From the NCBI RefSeq assembly GCF_002289575.1, contig NZ_NTGA01000025.1:1-64000 (forward strand): a DNA stretch of 64,000 nt, written 5' to 3'. The notes beneath the pieces are model-generated. The model searched no databases, was not told where the DNA came from, and saw nothing but the letters and a program-made list of their open reading frames with translations. Positions 52,119-63,539 of this stretch are shown here, piece by piece; within the stretch, counting starts at the first letter, position 1, and every line of letters starts with the position of its first letter. A program made the position numbers and the translations under genes. Source of the stretch: Dietzia natronolimnaea (GTDB taxonomy: Bacteria > Actinomycetota > Actinomycetes > Mycobacteriales > Mycobacteriaceae).

Positions 52119-52991
52119 TCAGCCCTCGCGCCACCAGGTGTCCAGTGGCGTGGCCGGGACCGCCCGCTTGTGGCGGGTGGCCAGGAACAGTTGCTCGATC
52201 CGGTCGACGGCCTCCGCCGACACGCCGTCGCGGCCCTCGAGGTAGTCGTCGATCTGCTCGTAGGTCACGCCCAGCGCCTCCTCGTCGTGAATGCCCGGAC
52301 GGTCGTCCTCGAGATCGGCGGTGGGAAGCTTCTGCCAGGTCGACTCCGGCGCGCCCAGGTATCGCAGGAGCGCGGCGCCCTGGCGCTTGGTGAGGCCTGT
52401 CAACGGGGTGAGATCGACCCCGCCGTCGCCGTACTTCGTGAAAAACCCCGTGACCGCCTCGGCCGCGTGATCGGTTCCGACGACGAGGTGGCCCAGCTGA
52501 CCGGCCACGGCGTACTGGGCGACCATCCGCTGACGCGCCTTGACGTTCCCCCGGACGAAGTCCCGCAGCGGACCCCCGTGGTCGGGCAGCACCTCCAACG
52601 CCTCGGCAGTAATCGCTGACATGGTGGCCGACGCGGGCTGAACGTCGACGGTGACGCGGGCGTCGGGTCGGATGAAGTCCAGGGCCACGACGGCGTCGGC
52701 CTCGTCCGCCTGGGTGCCGTGGGGCAGGCGCATGGCGACGAATCGAGCGGTGGGCAGGCCCTCGTCGCGCAGCTTCTCCGCGGCGAGTTGGCAGAGCCGA
52801 CCTGTCAGGGTGGAGTCCTGGCCACCGCTGATGCCCAGGACGAATCCCGTCGCCGGGGTGCTGCGGAGGTAGTCGGCCAGGAACGTCACCCGACGATCCA
52901 CCTCCATCGCCGGATCGATGTCGGGGCGGACGCCGAGCTCGTCGATGATGGACGCGCGGAGCGCGCTGATGCCGGGAGAGGACTGGGTCAT
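52119..52991 (-). CDS. nadE: NAD+ synthetase, ammonia-dependent type
   Basis: 290 residues. N-type PPi synthetase loop [10 protein letters not shown] (near 52-61), [40 protein letters not shown] (split motif of NadE), [16 protein letters not shown]. There is no glutaminase domain, unlike the mycobacterial long NadE, so it should use free ammonia as E. coli NadE does. Converts deamido-NAD to NAD+. ATG 52991 is 6 nt from a minus-strand -10 TATGCT. Confidence 0.93.
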   Translation of the reverse strand: MTQSSPGISALRASIIDELGVRPDIDPAMEVDRRVTFLADYLRSTPATGFVLGISGGQDSTLTGRLCQLAAEKLRDEGLPTARFVAMRLPHGTQADEADAVVALDFIRPDARVTVDVQPASATMSAITAEALEVLPDHGGPLRDFVRGNVKARQRMVAQYAVAGQLGHLVVGTDHAAEAVTGFFTKYGDGGVDLTPLTGLTKRQGAALLRYLGAPESTWQKLPTADLEDDRPGIHDEEALGVTYEQIDDYLEGRDGVSAEAVDRIEQLFLATRHKRAVPATPLDTWWREG

Positions 52992-52997
52992 GGCGTC

Positions 52998-53003
52998 AGC
53001 ATA
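52998..53003 (-). promoter_or_regulatory. -10 box for leaderless nadE
   Basis: TATGCT (minus strand) ends 6 nt before the ATG, no ribosome site between. Confidence 0.55.
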
Positions 53004-53228
53004 GGAAGCCCGTGTGACTTCTGCGTGACATGGGGGAAGGACACGACGTGACGTGCGGACGGGACAGGGTCGATGCACGGGTCCGCCGGTTGGAGTTCTG
53101 ACGGGGGAGTCCGTTACGATAGACCAGTTGTGTGTCGTGCATCCGACCTCCGGGTCGGACGTGTCGCGCAGTCATCCCAGTCGTGTCGGCGGCCATCACG
53201 GCCGCCCCGAGAGCCTAAGGAGCGCCAG

Positions 53229-53351
53229 ATGAAGGTCCGCAAGTCCCTTCGGTCGCTGAAGAACAAGCCGGGCGCCCAGGTTGTCCGTCGTCGCGGCAAG
53301 GTCTACGTGATCAACAAGAAGGACCCCCGTTTCAAGGCCCGCCAGGGCTGA
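53229..53351 (+). CDS. rpmJ: Ribosomal protein L36, cysteine-free (type B) paralogue
   Basis: 40 residues, [19 protein letters not shown] then [21 protein letters not shown]. This is the longer L36 form (YkgO type) without the zinc-binding Cys/His ribbon. Such C-minus paralogues replace zinc-containing L36 when zinc is scarce and are often Zur-controlled. AAGGAGC ribosome site. A candidate promoter lies upstream (TTGGAG, 19 bp, TACGAT near 53090-53119). I do not see a convincing Zur box. Confidence 0.93.
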   Translation: MKVRKSLRSLKNKPGAQVVRRRGKVYVINKKDPRFKARQG

Positions 53352-53380
53352 GCCCGTCCGCGTGGGATCCCACGCACCCT

Positions 53381-53418
53381 CGAGGGCCCGCCACCGGTTC
53401 ACCGGTGGCGGGCCCTCG
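53381..53418 (+). terminator. rpmJ terminator
   Basis: A 17-bp perfect stem (CGAGGGCCCGCCACCGG) with a TTCA loop, followed by a TCG-repeat tract with several T residues. Confidence 0.9.
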
Positions 53419-53673
53419 TCGTCGTCGTCGTCATTGTCGCCGGGTGGTGCCGGACTGGCGCCGGACCGGGTGCGCCTGTGGAACGAATGGGGACAGGATG
53501 TGGGGTGCTTGGGGACGGCCTGTGGGGCGCCGGACCGGGTTCCCGTCGCCCGTTCGGGCGTGGCAGTGTGGCGGTCGGGGAGCGGCGCATCGGCATCCGG
53601 GACGGTCTTTCCCGCCGGGGGTGGGCGGTGTCCACAAGGCGGGATCGCGACCTGGGAATACCACCGTTGTAAG

Positions 53674-53689
53674 ACCAAAATGTTGTGGT
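53674..53689. promoter_or_regulatory. NrdR box 1 (degenerate)
   Basis: ACCAAAATGTTGTGGT: arms ACCAAA and TGTGGT pair at 5 of 6. It starts exactly 31 bp before box 2, the three-turn spacing seen in NrdR-regulated promoters. Confidence 0.7.
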
Positions 53690-53704
53690 CCATTGACTCG
53701 TCGG

Positions 53705-53720
53705 ACACTAGGGGTAGTGT
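53705..53720. promoter_or_regulatory. NrdR box 2
   Basis: ACACTAGGGGTAGTGT: perfect 6-bp arms ACACTA/TAGTGT, matching the ACACTA-N4-TAGTGT style of actinobacterial NrdR boxes. NrdR is the ATP/dATP-sensing repressor of ribonucleotide reductase genes. Confidence 0.8.
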
Positions 53721-53789
53721 CTAAGGCGTTGCGGCACCCGATGAATACCACTCGTGGCATTCGCGCTGCGAACCCTGTTAGACACCGCG

Positions 53790-53798
53790 GTTATCCAC
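53790..53798 (+). promoter_or_regulatory. DnaA box (perfect TTATCCACA)
   Basis: A consensus DnaA box, 90 bp before nrdH. In E. coli DnaA also acts on an nrd promoter; in this lineage that is inference. Confidence 0.55.
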
Positions 53799-53887
53799 AG
53801 GCCGGGCTCACGCGCCGGATTAGATGACCGTCCGAGAAGTACCCCTCGCGCCTACGTGGCGCCCGTGCCGAAAGAGGTCCACCACTG

Positions 53888-54118
53888 ATGGTCACCGTCT
53901 ACACCAAGCCCGCCTGCGTCCAGTGCAACGCCACCTACAAGGCCCTCGACAAGCAGGGCGTCGAGTACCGGGTGGTCGACATCTCGGTGGACGACGAGGC
54001 GCGCGAGTACGTGATGGCCCTCGGCTACCTGCAGGCCCCCGTCGTGGTGTCCGGCACCGATCACTGGTCGGGATACCGGCCGGACCGGATCAAGGCTCTC
54101 GTCACCGTCGCGGCCTGA
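53888..54118 (+). CDS. nrdH: Glutaredoxin-like protein NrdH
   Basis: 76 residues with CVQC (Cys11, Cys14) and the NrdH-specific C-terminal WSGYRPD. Electron donor to class Ib ribonucleotide reductase, reduced by thioredoxin reductase. ATG 53888 after AAAGAGG. First gene of nrdHIEF. Confidence 0.97.
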   Translation: MVTVYTKPACVQCNATYKALDKQGVEYRVVDISVDDEAREYVMALGYLQAPVVVSGTDHWSGYRPDRIKALVTVAA

Positions 54119-54172
54119 CACCTGTCTGACACCGGGGGCGCCCGGAACACGTGTAATCCGAAGGGGGCAGTC

Positions 54173-54600
54173 ATGGCGGCTCCGCTGCCGGCCACCGAGC
54201 CGGTGAGGATCGTCTACTTCTCCAACGTCTCCGAGAACACCAAGCGGTTCGTCGACCGGCTCGGGCTCCCGGCGCTGCGCATTCCCACGCGGAGGACCGA
54301 GGCCAGCCCGCCTGTGTCGGACCCATATGTTCTGATCGTCCCGACGTACGGGGGATGCCTCGAGGTCACCGGAGGAACCGGGGCGTCGGTCCCACGACAG
54401 GTCGTGGCGTTTCTGAACAACGCGCACAACAGAAGCCTCTGCCGGGGCGTCATCGCCGCCGGCAACACCAACTTCGGTGCGGACTACGCGGTCTCCGGCG
54501 ATGTGATCGCACGCAAGCTCGGGGTTCCGTACCTCTACCGGTTCGAACTGATGGGCACACATGAGGACGTCATCCGCGTCCGCGAGGGATTGGAAGAGTT

Positions 54601-54619
<19 letters not shown>
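54173..54619 (+). CDS. nrdI: Flavodoxin-like NrdI
   Basis: 148 residues. FMN-binding loops [19 protein letters not shown] and [15 protein letters not shown]. NrdI supplies oxidant for building the Mn(III)2-tyrosyl radical of NrdF. ATG 54173 after AAGGGGGC. Its 3' end overlaps nrdE by 19 bp if nrdE starts at TTG 54601, or by 4 bp at GTG 54616. Confidence 0.97.
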
Positions 54620-57841
<3,222 letters not shown>

Positions 57842-57858
57842 ACCAACCGTCGTCCTCA

Positions 57859-57894
57859 CCTCACCCCGGCCCCTGGTCAGGCGCCGGGGTGAGG
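57859..57894. terminator. Terminator between nrdF and fecB
   Basis: CCTCACCCCGGC (57859-57870) pairs with GCCGGGGTGAGG (57883-57894), with an inner CCTG/CAGG stem. It follows nrdF by 18 nt and can also serve the convergent gene at 57974. Confidence 0.85.
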
Positions 57895-57973
57895 TCGTCG
57901 GGCTGATGTAGCGGGTCGGCAGGGTCGGCCGGTCCACGCGCGGCCGGATCGTCCGGATCGGCCGGCTCCCCGT

Positions 57974-59158
57974 CTAACCGTCCGGGGCGATCCCGTTGAT
58001 GGAACTCCTGATGTCGTCCAGGACCGCTCGTGCGGCCACCGGGCCGGAGCCCTCCCACACGGCCCGGTCCACCACGAACATGCGGCGGGCTCCGACCGCG
58101 TCGAGTTCCGTCCACCGGTCGGTGGCGAATGTCTCCCGCGCGGACTGTTCGGAGCGGTCGCTGCCCCCCACCACGGCAAAAATCACGTCGCCGTCCAGTT
58201 CATCTCCCACGGGAGGCGACTCCGGCGCGGGCCCGATCCGCTGGCCGTCCCGGGTGCGCTGGGCCGGGGGCCGGTTTGCCCCGACGGCCTCGAGCATGAG
58301 GCTGCCGAGGGTGTCCGGCTGCTGGACCTCTATCTCGCCTGCGTCGGAGACGGAGACGAGTGAGACCCAGGTGTCTCTGGGGGTTGTCGCGTCCGCGGTG
58401 AACCGCGCCCGGTCGATCACGTCCAACAGGAGGTCGCCGCCGGCCGTGGGGCGACCGTAGGCGTCGGCGATCGCCTCGGTGCTCTCGGCCCAGTTCAGGC
58501 TCCGCGCGTCGTAGACGACGGTCGGGGCGACGTCCGACAACGCCCGCACCAGACCGGGGTCGGGCTCGGGAGAGCCGGCCAGCACGATGAGATCGGGGTT
58601 CAGGTCCCGGGCGGCGTTCGCGGCGGCATCGGCATCGGCGCCGGCGTCGTCCTCGTCGTCGTCGTCGTCGTCGCCGCCCGTGTCGCCGGTGATGCCGAGG
58701 TCGGGCAGTCCCACCAGGGGCGCGGGAAGGTACACGTCGGCATCCTGGGGCAGTCCGGAGATCCCGACGACGAGGTCCTGCAGTCCCAGAGCGCACGCGA
58801 CGTCCACGGCACCGCTGCCGAGGGCCAGGATCCGTTCCGGAGAACGGGGGACCTCCACCGTCGAGTCGACAGGGTCCGCGGACGCGACCTCTCGGACCCC
58901 GCTGCCGGGGAACTCTGCCGACACCGGTGCGGGCGCACACGACTCCTCGGGTTCGGCGGCGCGCTGGAGTTCCTCGCCGGCCATCCGGGACGGGGTGGTG
59001 GTGACGGGGTGCTCGACCATGTCGACGGGGGAGGGCCCGCACCCCGCGAGGGCCAGACCGGCGACAAGGGGGCCCGCGATGCCCGCCATGACCCGCACGG
59101 GGGTGGAAACGTACCCCCGCCCGCGATGGCGGAGTCGGCCCGGCGCGTGATCGGTCAT
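57974..59158 (-). CDS. fecB: FecB-like iron-siderophore binding lipoprotein
   Basis: 394 residues. Lipoprotein signal with lipobox LALAGC (about 36-41), then a type III periplasmic-binding (helical backbone) fold: SPERILALGSGAVDVACALG, LNPDLIVLAG and LDAVGARRMFVVD. Position next to ctaD/serB2/nrdF matches FecB (Rv3044). A surface insert of about 25 residues is extremely acidic (DDDDDDEDD, then DADA). ATG 59158 is 7 nt from a minus-strand -10 TAGGCT, so it is probably leaderless. Siderophore type is unknown; in mycobacteria FecB binds carboxymycobactin/heme. Confidence 0.88.
   Translation of the reverse strand: MTDHAPGRLRHRGRGYVSTPVRVMAGIAGPLVAGLALAGCGPSPVDMVEHPVTTTPSRMAGEELQRAAEPEESCAPAPVSAEFPGSGVREVASADPVDSTVEVPRSPERILALGSGAVDVACALGLQDLVVGISGLPQDADVYLPAPLVGLPDLGITGDTGGDDDDDDEDDAGADADAAANAARDLNPDLIVLAGSPEPDPGLVRALSDVAPTVVYDARSLNWAESTEAIADAYGRPTAGGDLLLDVIDRARFTADATTPRDTWVSLVSVSDAGEIEVQQPDTLGSLMLEAVGANRPPAQRTRDGQRIGPAPESPPVGDELDGDVIFAVVGGSDRSEQSARETFATDRWTELDAVGARRMFVVDRAVWEGSGPVAARAVLDDIRSSINGIAPDG
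58644..58673. repeat. GTC/GAC triplet tract in fecB
   Basis: A run of GTC triplets (minus-strand GAC) coding the poly-Asp insert of the binding protein. Triplet slippage would change insert length without frame loss. Confidence 0.8.
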
Positions 59159-59165
59159 GAAGGAG

Positions 59166-59171
59166 AGCCTA
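59166..59171 (-). promoter_or_regulatory. -10 box for leaderless fecB
   Basis: TAGGCT (minus strand) ends 7 nt before ATG 59158. Confidence 0.5.
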
Positions 59172-59408
59172 GGAGATGGGTCGTGAGCGCGGTCTAAGGG
59201 GAGGTCGTGGCGGGTCGGAGCGCGATCCCGGGCGTGTCGTCATGGAGGCGGATTACCGCAGATGACCCGCCCCGACGAGTTCGGCGGGGTGAGTGGTGGA
59301 CGCTCTCAGCGGAGGGTTAGGATTGCCCTCACGCACTATTCCTTTGCGTTCGACGTGGGGTCGGTGGTTCGACCCACGGCGTCGGGTGAGGCGTTCAGGA
59401 GGACCCTT

Positions 59409-61169
59409 ATGACCGCAGTGGCCCCCAAGCCGGTCGACGATCTCGACCATCCGCCGGGCGAACCCACGGGCACCGCCCGGCCGGGCTCGTTCGTGTGGAA
59501 GATGATGACGACGACCGATCACAAGCTGCTCGGCCTGATGTACATCGTCACCTGTTTCGTCTTCTTCTTCATCGGCGGGCTCATGGCCCTGCTCATCCGG
59601 GCGGAGCTCTTCGTCCCGGGCATGCAGTTCCTGTCCAACGAGCAGTTCAACCAGCTGTTCACCATGCACGGCACGGTCATGCTGCTGCTGTACGGGACCC
59701 CGATCGTGGTCGGGTTCGCGAACTACATCATGCCGCTGCAGATCGGTGCCCCCGACGTCGCCTTCCCGCGACTGAACGCCCTGGGCTACTGGCTGTTCAC
59801 GGCGGGCGGCATCATCATGCTCTCCGGGTTCATCACCCCGGGCGGCGCGGCAGCGTTCGGCTGGACCATGTACATGCCACTGGCCGACAAGATCCACTCG
59901 CCGGCCGTTGGCGCGGACCTGTGGATCCTCGGTGTGGGCATCGGCGGTATCGGCACCATCCTCGGCGCCGTCAACTTCGTCACCACGATCATCTGCCTCC
60001 GCGCGCCCGGCATGACCATGTTCCGTATGCCGATCTTCACCTGGAACATCCTGGTGGCGTCGGTCCTGATCCTCCTGATCTTCCCGCTGCTCACCGCCGC
60101 CGCCCTCGGCGTCTTCTACGACCGTCAGTTCGGTGGTCGCATCTACGACCCGGGTAACGGTGGCGCCATCCTGTGGCAGCACCTTTTCTGGTTCTTCGGT
60201 CACCCCGAGGTGTACGTCTTCGCCCTGCCGTTCTTCGGCATCGTCTCCGAGGTCTTCCCGGTGTTCTCCCGCAAGCCGCTCTTCGGCTACGCCGGCCTGA
60301 TCTTCGCGACCCTCGCGATCGCCGCACTGTCCATGGCGGTCTGGGCACACCACATGTTCGTCACCGGCGCCGTGCTCCTGCCGTTCTTCTCCTTCATGAC
60401 GTTCCTCATCGCCGTTCCCACGGGCGTGAAGTTCTTCAACTGGATCGGCACGATGTGGCGCGGAAAGATGACATTCGAGACGCCGATGGTCTTCGCGCTC
60501 GGCTTCATCGTGACCTTCCTCTTCGGTGGTCTGACCGGCATCATGATGGCCGCGGCGCCGATCGACTTCCACATCTCGGACACGTACTTCATCGTCGCGC
60601 ACTTCCACTACACGCTCTTCGGCACGATCGTGTTCGCGACGTTCGCCGGCGTGTACTTCTGGTTCCCCAAGATGACGGGCCGGATGCTCGACGAGAAGCT
60701 GGGCAAGCTGCACTTCTGGCTGATGTTCATCGGCTTCCACACCACGTTCCTCGTGCAGCACTGGCTCGGTAACCAGGGCATGGCCCGTCGCTACGCCGAC
60801 TACCTGGCGACGGACAACTTCACCGTCCTCAACCAGATCTCCACCATCGGGTCGTTCATCCTCGGCATCGCGATGCTGCCGTTCATCTGGAACGTCATCA
60901 AGAGCTGGCGCTACGGCGAGATCGTCACGGTCGACGACCCGTGGGGTGCGGGCAACTCGCTCGAGTGGGCGACCTCCTGCCCGCCGCCGCGCCACAACTT
61001 CGTGACCCTGCCCCGGATCCGCTCCGAGCGCCCGGCGTTCGAGCTCCACTACCCGCACATGAGTGAACGCATGCGCGCAGAGGCCCACGTCGGTGGCCGG
61101 GCCGCCGCCCAGGACCCGGCCGCCGTCAAGGACGTCGCCGAGCGCGGCACGTCACCGCAGAGGGGCTGA
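59409..61169 (+). CDS. ctaD: Cytochrome c oxidase subunit I
   Basis: 586 residues, 12 transmembrane helices. Heme ligand His in FTMHGTVML, CuB/cross-linked Tyr motif [12 protein letters not shown], CuB histidines in [10 protein letters not shown], and heme ligands in [10 protein letters not shown]. Aerobic terminal oxidase core (aa3 type), forming the bcc-aa3 supercomplex in Actinobacteria. ATG 59409 after AGGAGG. The 250 bp divergent region upstream also holds the fecB promoter; a GTGG/CCAC hairpin lies near 59356-59378. Confidence 0.97.
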   Translation: MTAVAPKPVDDLDHPPGEPTGTARPGSFVWKMMTTTDHKLLGLMYIVTCFVFFFIGGLMALLIRAELFVPGMQFLSNEQFNQLFTMHGTVMLLLYGTPIVVGFANYIMPLQIGAPDVAFPRLNALGYWLFTAGGIIMLSGFITPGGAAAFGWTMYMPLADKIHSPAVGADLWILGVGIGGIGTILGAVNFVTTIICLRAPGMTMFRMPIFTWNILVASVLILLIFPLLTAAALGVFYDRQFGGRIYDPGNGGAILWQHLFWFFGHPEVYVFALPFFGIVSEVFPVFSRKPLFGYAGLIFATLAIAALSMAVWAHHMFVTGAVLLPFFSFMTFLIAVPTGVKFFNWIGTMWRGKMTFETPMVFALGFIVTFLFGGLTGIMMAAAPIDFHISDTYFIVAHFHYTLFGTIVFATFAGVYFWFPKMTGRMLDEKLGKLHFWLMFIGFHTTFLVQHWLGNQGMARRYADYLATDNFTVLNQISTIGSFILGIAMLPFIWNVIKSWRYGEIVTVDDPWGAGNSLEWATSCPPPRHNFVTLPRIRSERPAFELHYPHMSERMRAEAHVGGRAAAQDPAAVKDVAERGTSPQRG

Positions 61170-61345
61170 CCCGGCCGCCCGTACTCACCCACGGGCTCCG
61201 GACCCCGCTGAACCCCGTCGGTAGGCTCGCCCTCCGGCGGGGTTCGGCGCGTGTCGGCCCAGGCCCTTCACCCCCGGCCACGGCCTGCACCCGCCTCCCG
61301 GTCCCCAGGACCACCCGCCAGATCCAGCACTCGTCAGGAGCACAC

Positions 61346-62575
61346 GTGAGCACCCCCGGTACCCCGGCACTCCTCACCGTCACCGGCCCCGACCGGCCAG
61401 GCGTCACCGCGAGGGTCATGTCGGTCCTCGCCTCCCACCACGCCGACCTGGTGGACGTGGAACAGGTCGTCGTCAACGGGCACCTCTCCCTCGGTCTCAT
61501 GGTCCGGGTGGAGGCGGACGCCGATGCCGTGACCGTGGTCCGCGAGCTCACCGAGCAGATCCACGACCTGGGGATGCAGCTCGAGGTCCAGTTCGACGAC
61601 ATCGCGCCTCCCACCCCGCCGTCCACCCACGCGGTGGTGATCCTCGGTAGCCCGGTCACCGCGTCGGCGTTCTCGGCGGTGGCCGGTTCGCTCGCGTCGA
61701 TCGGCGCGAACATCGACACGATCCGCGGGATCGCCGACTACCCCGTCACGGGTCTGGAACTGCACGTCTCTACCGCCGATCGCGACGCCGCCGACGACGC
61801 GCGACTGCGCGAGGCGATGGCCCCCCTGTCGGACGCGCACGGCGTCGACATCTCGGTGGACGGCGCCGGCCTGGGACGCCGCTCCAAGCGTCTGGTGGTG
61901 TTCGACGTGGACTCCACGCTGGTCCAGGGCGAGGTCATCGAGATGCTGGCCGCACACGCGGGTAGGGAGGCAGAAGTCCGTGCGGTCACCGAGCGCGCGA
62001 TGCGAGGTGAGTTGGACTTCGCCCAGTCCTTGCACGAGCGGGTGGCCACGCTCAAGGGGTTGCCGGCCGGCGTCCTCGACGAGGTCGCGGCGAACATCGT
62101 GCTGACCCCGGGTGCGCGGACGACCATCCGGACCCTCAAGCGGCTGGGTATCCGCTGCGGTGTGGTGTCGGGCGGGTTCATCCAGGTGATCGCGGGTCTC
62201 GCCGAGGAGCTCGGGTTGGACTTCGCACGGGCCAACACTCTCGAGATCGAGGACGGGGTGCTCACCGGCCGGGTCGTCGGCGAGGTGGTGGACCGGGAGG
62301 CCAAGGCCGAGTACCTGCGCCAGTTCGCCGAGGAGCTCGGGATCTCCCTGAGCCAGACCGTCGCGGTCGGGGACGGGGCGAACGACATCGACATGCTCTC
62401 CGCCGCGGGGCTGGGGATCGCGTTCTGCGCCAAGCCCGCTCTCCGCGAGGTGGCCGACGCGTCTCTGTCCAAGCCGTTCCTCGACACGGTCCTGTTCGTC
62501 CTCGGCATCACGCGCGATGAGATCGAGGCGGCCGACACCGCCGCCGGAACCTATCGCCGCGTCCCGCTCGTGTGA
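61346..62575 (+). CDS. serB: Phosphoserine phosphatase SerB2 with two ACT domains
   Basis: 409 residues. Two N-terminal ACT domains (LLTVTGPDRPGVTARVMS; AVVILGSPVTASAFSAVAGSL) and a HAD phosphatase: nucleophile DVDST (Asp187), SGGF, and VAVGDGANDIDML. It makes serine from phosphoserine. The ACT domains bind serine in mycobacterial SerB2. GTG 61346 after CAGGAG. Stop overlaps the next start (GTGA). Confidence 0.95.
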   Translation: MSTPGTPALLTVTGPDRPGVTARVMSVLASHHADLVDVEQVVVNGHLSLGLMVRVEADADAVTVVRELTEQIHDLGMQLEVQFDDIAPPTPPSTHAVVILGSPVTASAFSAVAGSLASIGANIDTIRGIADYPVTGLELHVSTADRDAADDARLREAMAPLSDAHGVDISVDGAGLGRRSKRLVVFDVDSTLVQGEVIEMLAAHAGREAEVRAVTERAMRGELDFAQSLHERVATLKGLPAGVLDEVAANIVLTPGARTTIRTLKRLGIRCGVVSGGFIQVIAGLAEELGLDFARANTLEIEDGVLTGRVVGEVVDREAKAEYLRQFAEELGISLSQTVAVGDGANDIDMLSAAGLGIAFCAKPALREVADASLSKPFLDTVLFVLGITRDEIEAADTAAGTYRRVPLV

Positions 62576-63384
62576 CCGACGGTTCGGTGCCCGAGGGACC
62601 GGGGGGCGACGGACCACTGCCCGACGGACCACTGCCGGGTGGTCTCGCGACCGGTGCCGCGCTCGACTGGTGCCACTCGCGACTTCGCGCAGGCTCGGCC
62701 GGGGCCGAGGATCCCGACGACCGCGCCACCGTCCGTTCCATGCCGATCGTGCTGCACCTACCCAAGGCGGACCCGCCCGGACGGACCCCGTTGCTCGAGG
62801 CGGTCGCGGGCGCCGTCGCCGCGCTGTGTCTGGACGAGCGCGTGGCCCCCGGCGGGCGCTGGCACGAGGCCTACGCGGCGTGGCTGGACGCCCGGATGCG
62901 CAAGATCGCCCGGCGTGCGCGAGGCGCGCAGTGGCGCACCGCTCTCGAGGTCGACGGAGTGACCCGCGAGGTGGACGGCTGCGCGGCCAGGGCGTTCGTC
63001 CCCGGCCCGGTCGACGACGTGGACCCGCGGCTGGGTCGCCTGCAGATCGGGGGCACCGACCTCGCGCGGGATGATCCGGGCCCCCCGCCCCCGGGAGTCC
63101 CGGTGGTGTGGGTGGACAGGACCCTGGAGATGTCCGTGGGCAAAGCCGCCGCCCAGGTCGGTCACGGGGTGATGGTGCTGATCGCGGAGATGGACCGCGA
63201 CCGGCTCGAGCGGTGGATCGACGACGGGCTGCGCGTGGCGGTCCGGGAGGCGGACCCCGCTCGGTGGCAGGAGCTCTCGACAGCAGTGTCCGCTCGTGCC
63301 CCAGGGGTGGCTGCTGTCGTCGACGCCGGGTACACGGAGGTCGCGCCGGGATCGCTGACGGTCATCGCCGTCGACCAGGGCTGA
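62572..63384 (+). CDS. Pth2-type peptidyl-tRNA hydrolase
   Basis: 270 residues. The C-terminal half carries the Pth2 signature VDRTLEMSVGKAAAQVGHGVM and TVIAVDQG, and a Pro/Gly/Asp-rich N-terminus precedes it. Actinobacterial Pth2-like proteins downstream of serB2 are predicted to release peptides from tRNA; a housekeeping Pth (pth1) would be elsewhere. GTG overlaps the serB stop, implying coupling. Confidence 0.85.
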   Translation: MTDGSVPEGPGGDGPLPDGPLPGGLATGAALDWCHSRLRAGSAGAEDPDDRATVRSMPIVLHLPKADPPGRTPLLEAVAGAVAALCLDERVAPGGRWHEAYAAWLDARMRKIARRARGAQWRTALEVDGVTREVDGCAARAFVPGPVDDVDPRLGRLQIGGTDLARDDPGPPPPGVPVVWVDRTLEMSVGKAAAQVGHGVMVLIAEMDRDRLERWIDDGLRVAVREADPARWQELSTAVSARAPGVAAVVDAGYTEVAPGSLTVIAVDQG

Positions 63385-63482
63385 CACCCGCAGCTCGGCA
63401 ACGGCATTCACCCACAGCCGCTCCCTGCTCTGAACGGCCGCGTGCGCAGCGGGGCAGGCGAGAGTTCATCGCCGCGGGCGGC

Positions 63483-63530
63483 TGCGGCTGGGGGAGCAGG
63501 CGCTGGAGCGGATGCGGCTGGGGGAGCAGG
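63483..63530. repeat. 18-bp direct repeat, two copies 30 bp apart
   Basis: TGCGGCTGGGGGAGCAGG at 63483-63500 and 63513-63530, in the gap before the convergent helicase gene. Confidence 0.8.
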
Positions 63531-63539
63531 GCGGCGGTC

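Larger units (their letters stand above)
53419..53887. other. Intergenic regulatory region before nrdH
   Basis: About 470 bp with no convincing gene. It holds, left to right: a TCG-repeat tail of the rpmJ terminator, a G/T-rich stretch with several TGTGG/GGGGAC words, two NrdR boxes (53674-53689, 53705-53720) and a perfect DnaA box (53790-53798). The AT-richer section around 53670-53730 is probably the nrd promoter. Confidence 0.6.

Noticed and set aside
53030-53228. Zur box upstream of rpmJ
   Set aside because: No AT-rich TGAAAATGATTTTCA-like palindrome is present.
53440-53827. Small open frames in the rpmJ-nrdH gap
   Set aside because: Several frames of 60-170 codons exist on both strands, but none has a recognisable domain or ribosome site, and they overlap the rpmJ terminator or the NrdR boxes.
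59300-59345. IdeR/DtxR iron box upstream of fecB/ctaD (GTTAGGATTGCCCTCA)
   Set aside because: Only the left half resembles TTAGGTTAGCCTAA; the right half does not match.
59253-61088. 611-residue antisense open frame opposite ctaD
   Set aside because: Composition is His/Glu/Arg/Asp-rich shadow coding typical of GC-rich DNA; ctaD on the plus strand has all oxidase motifs.
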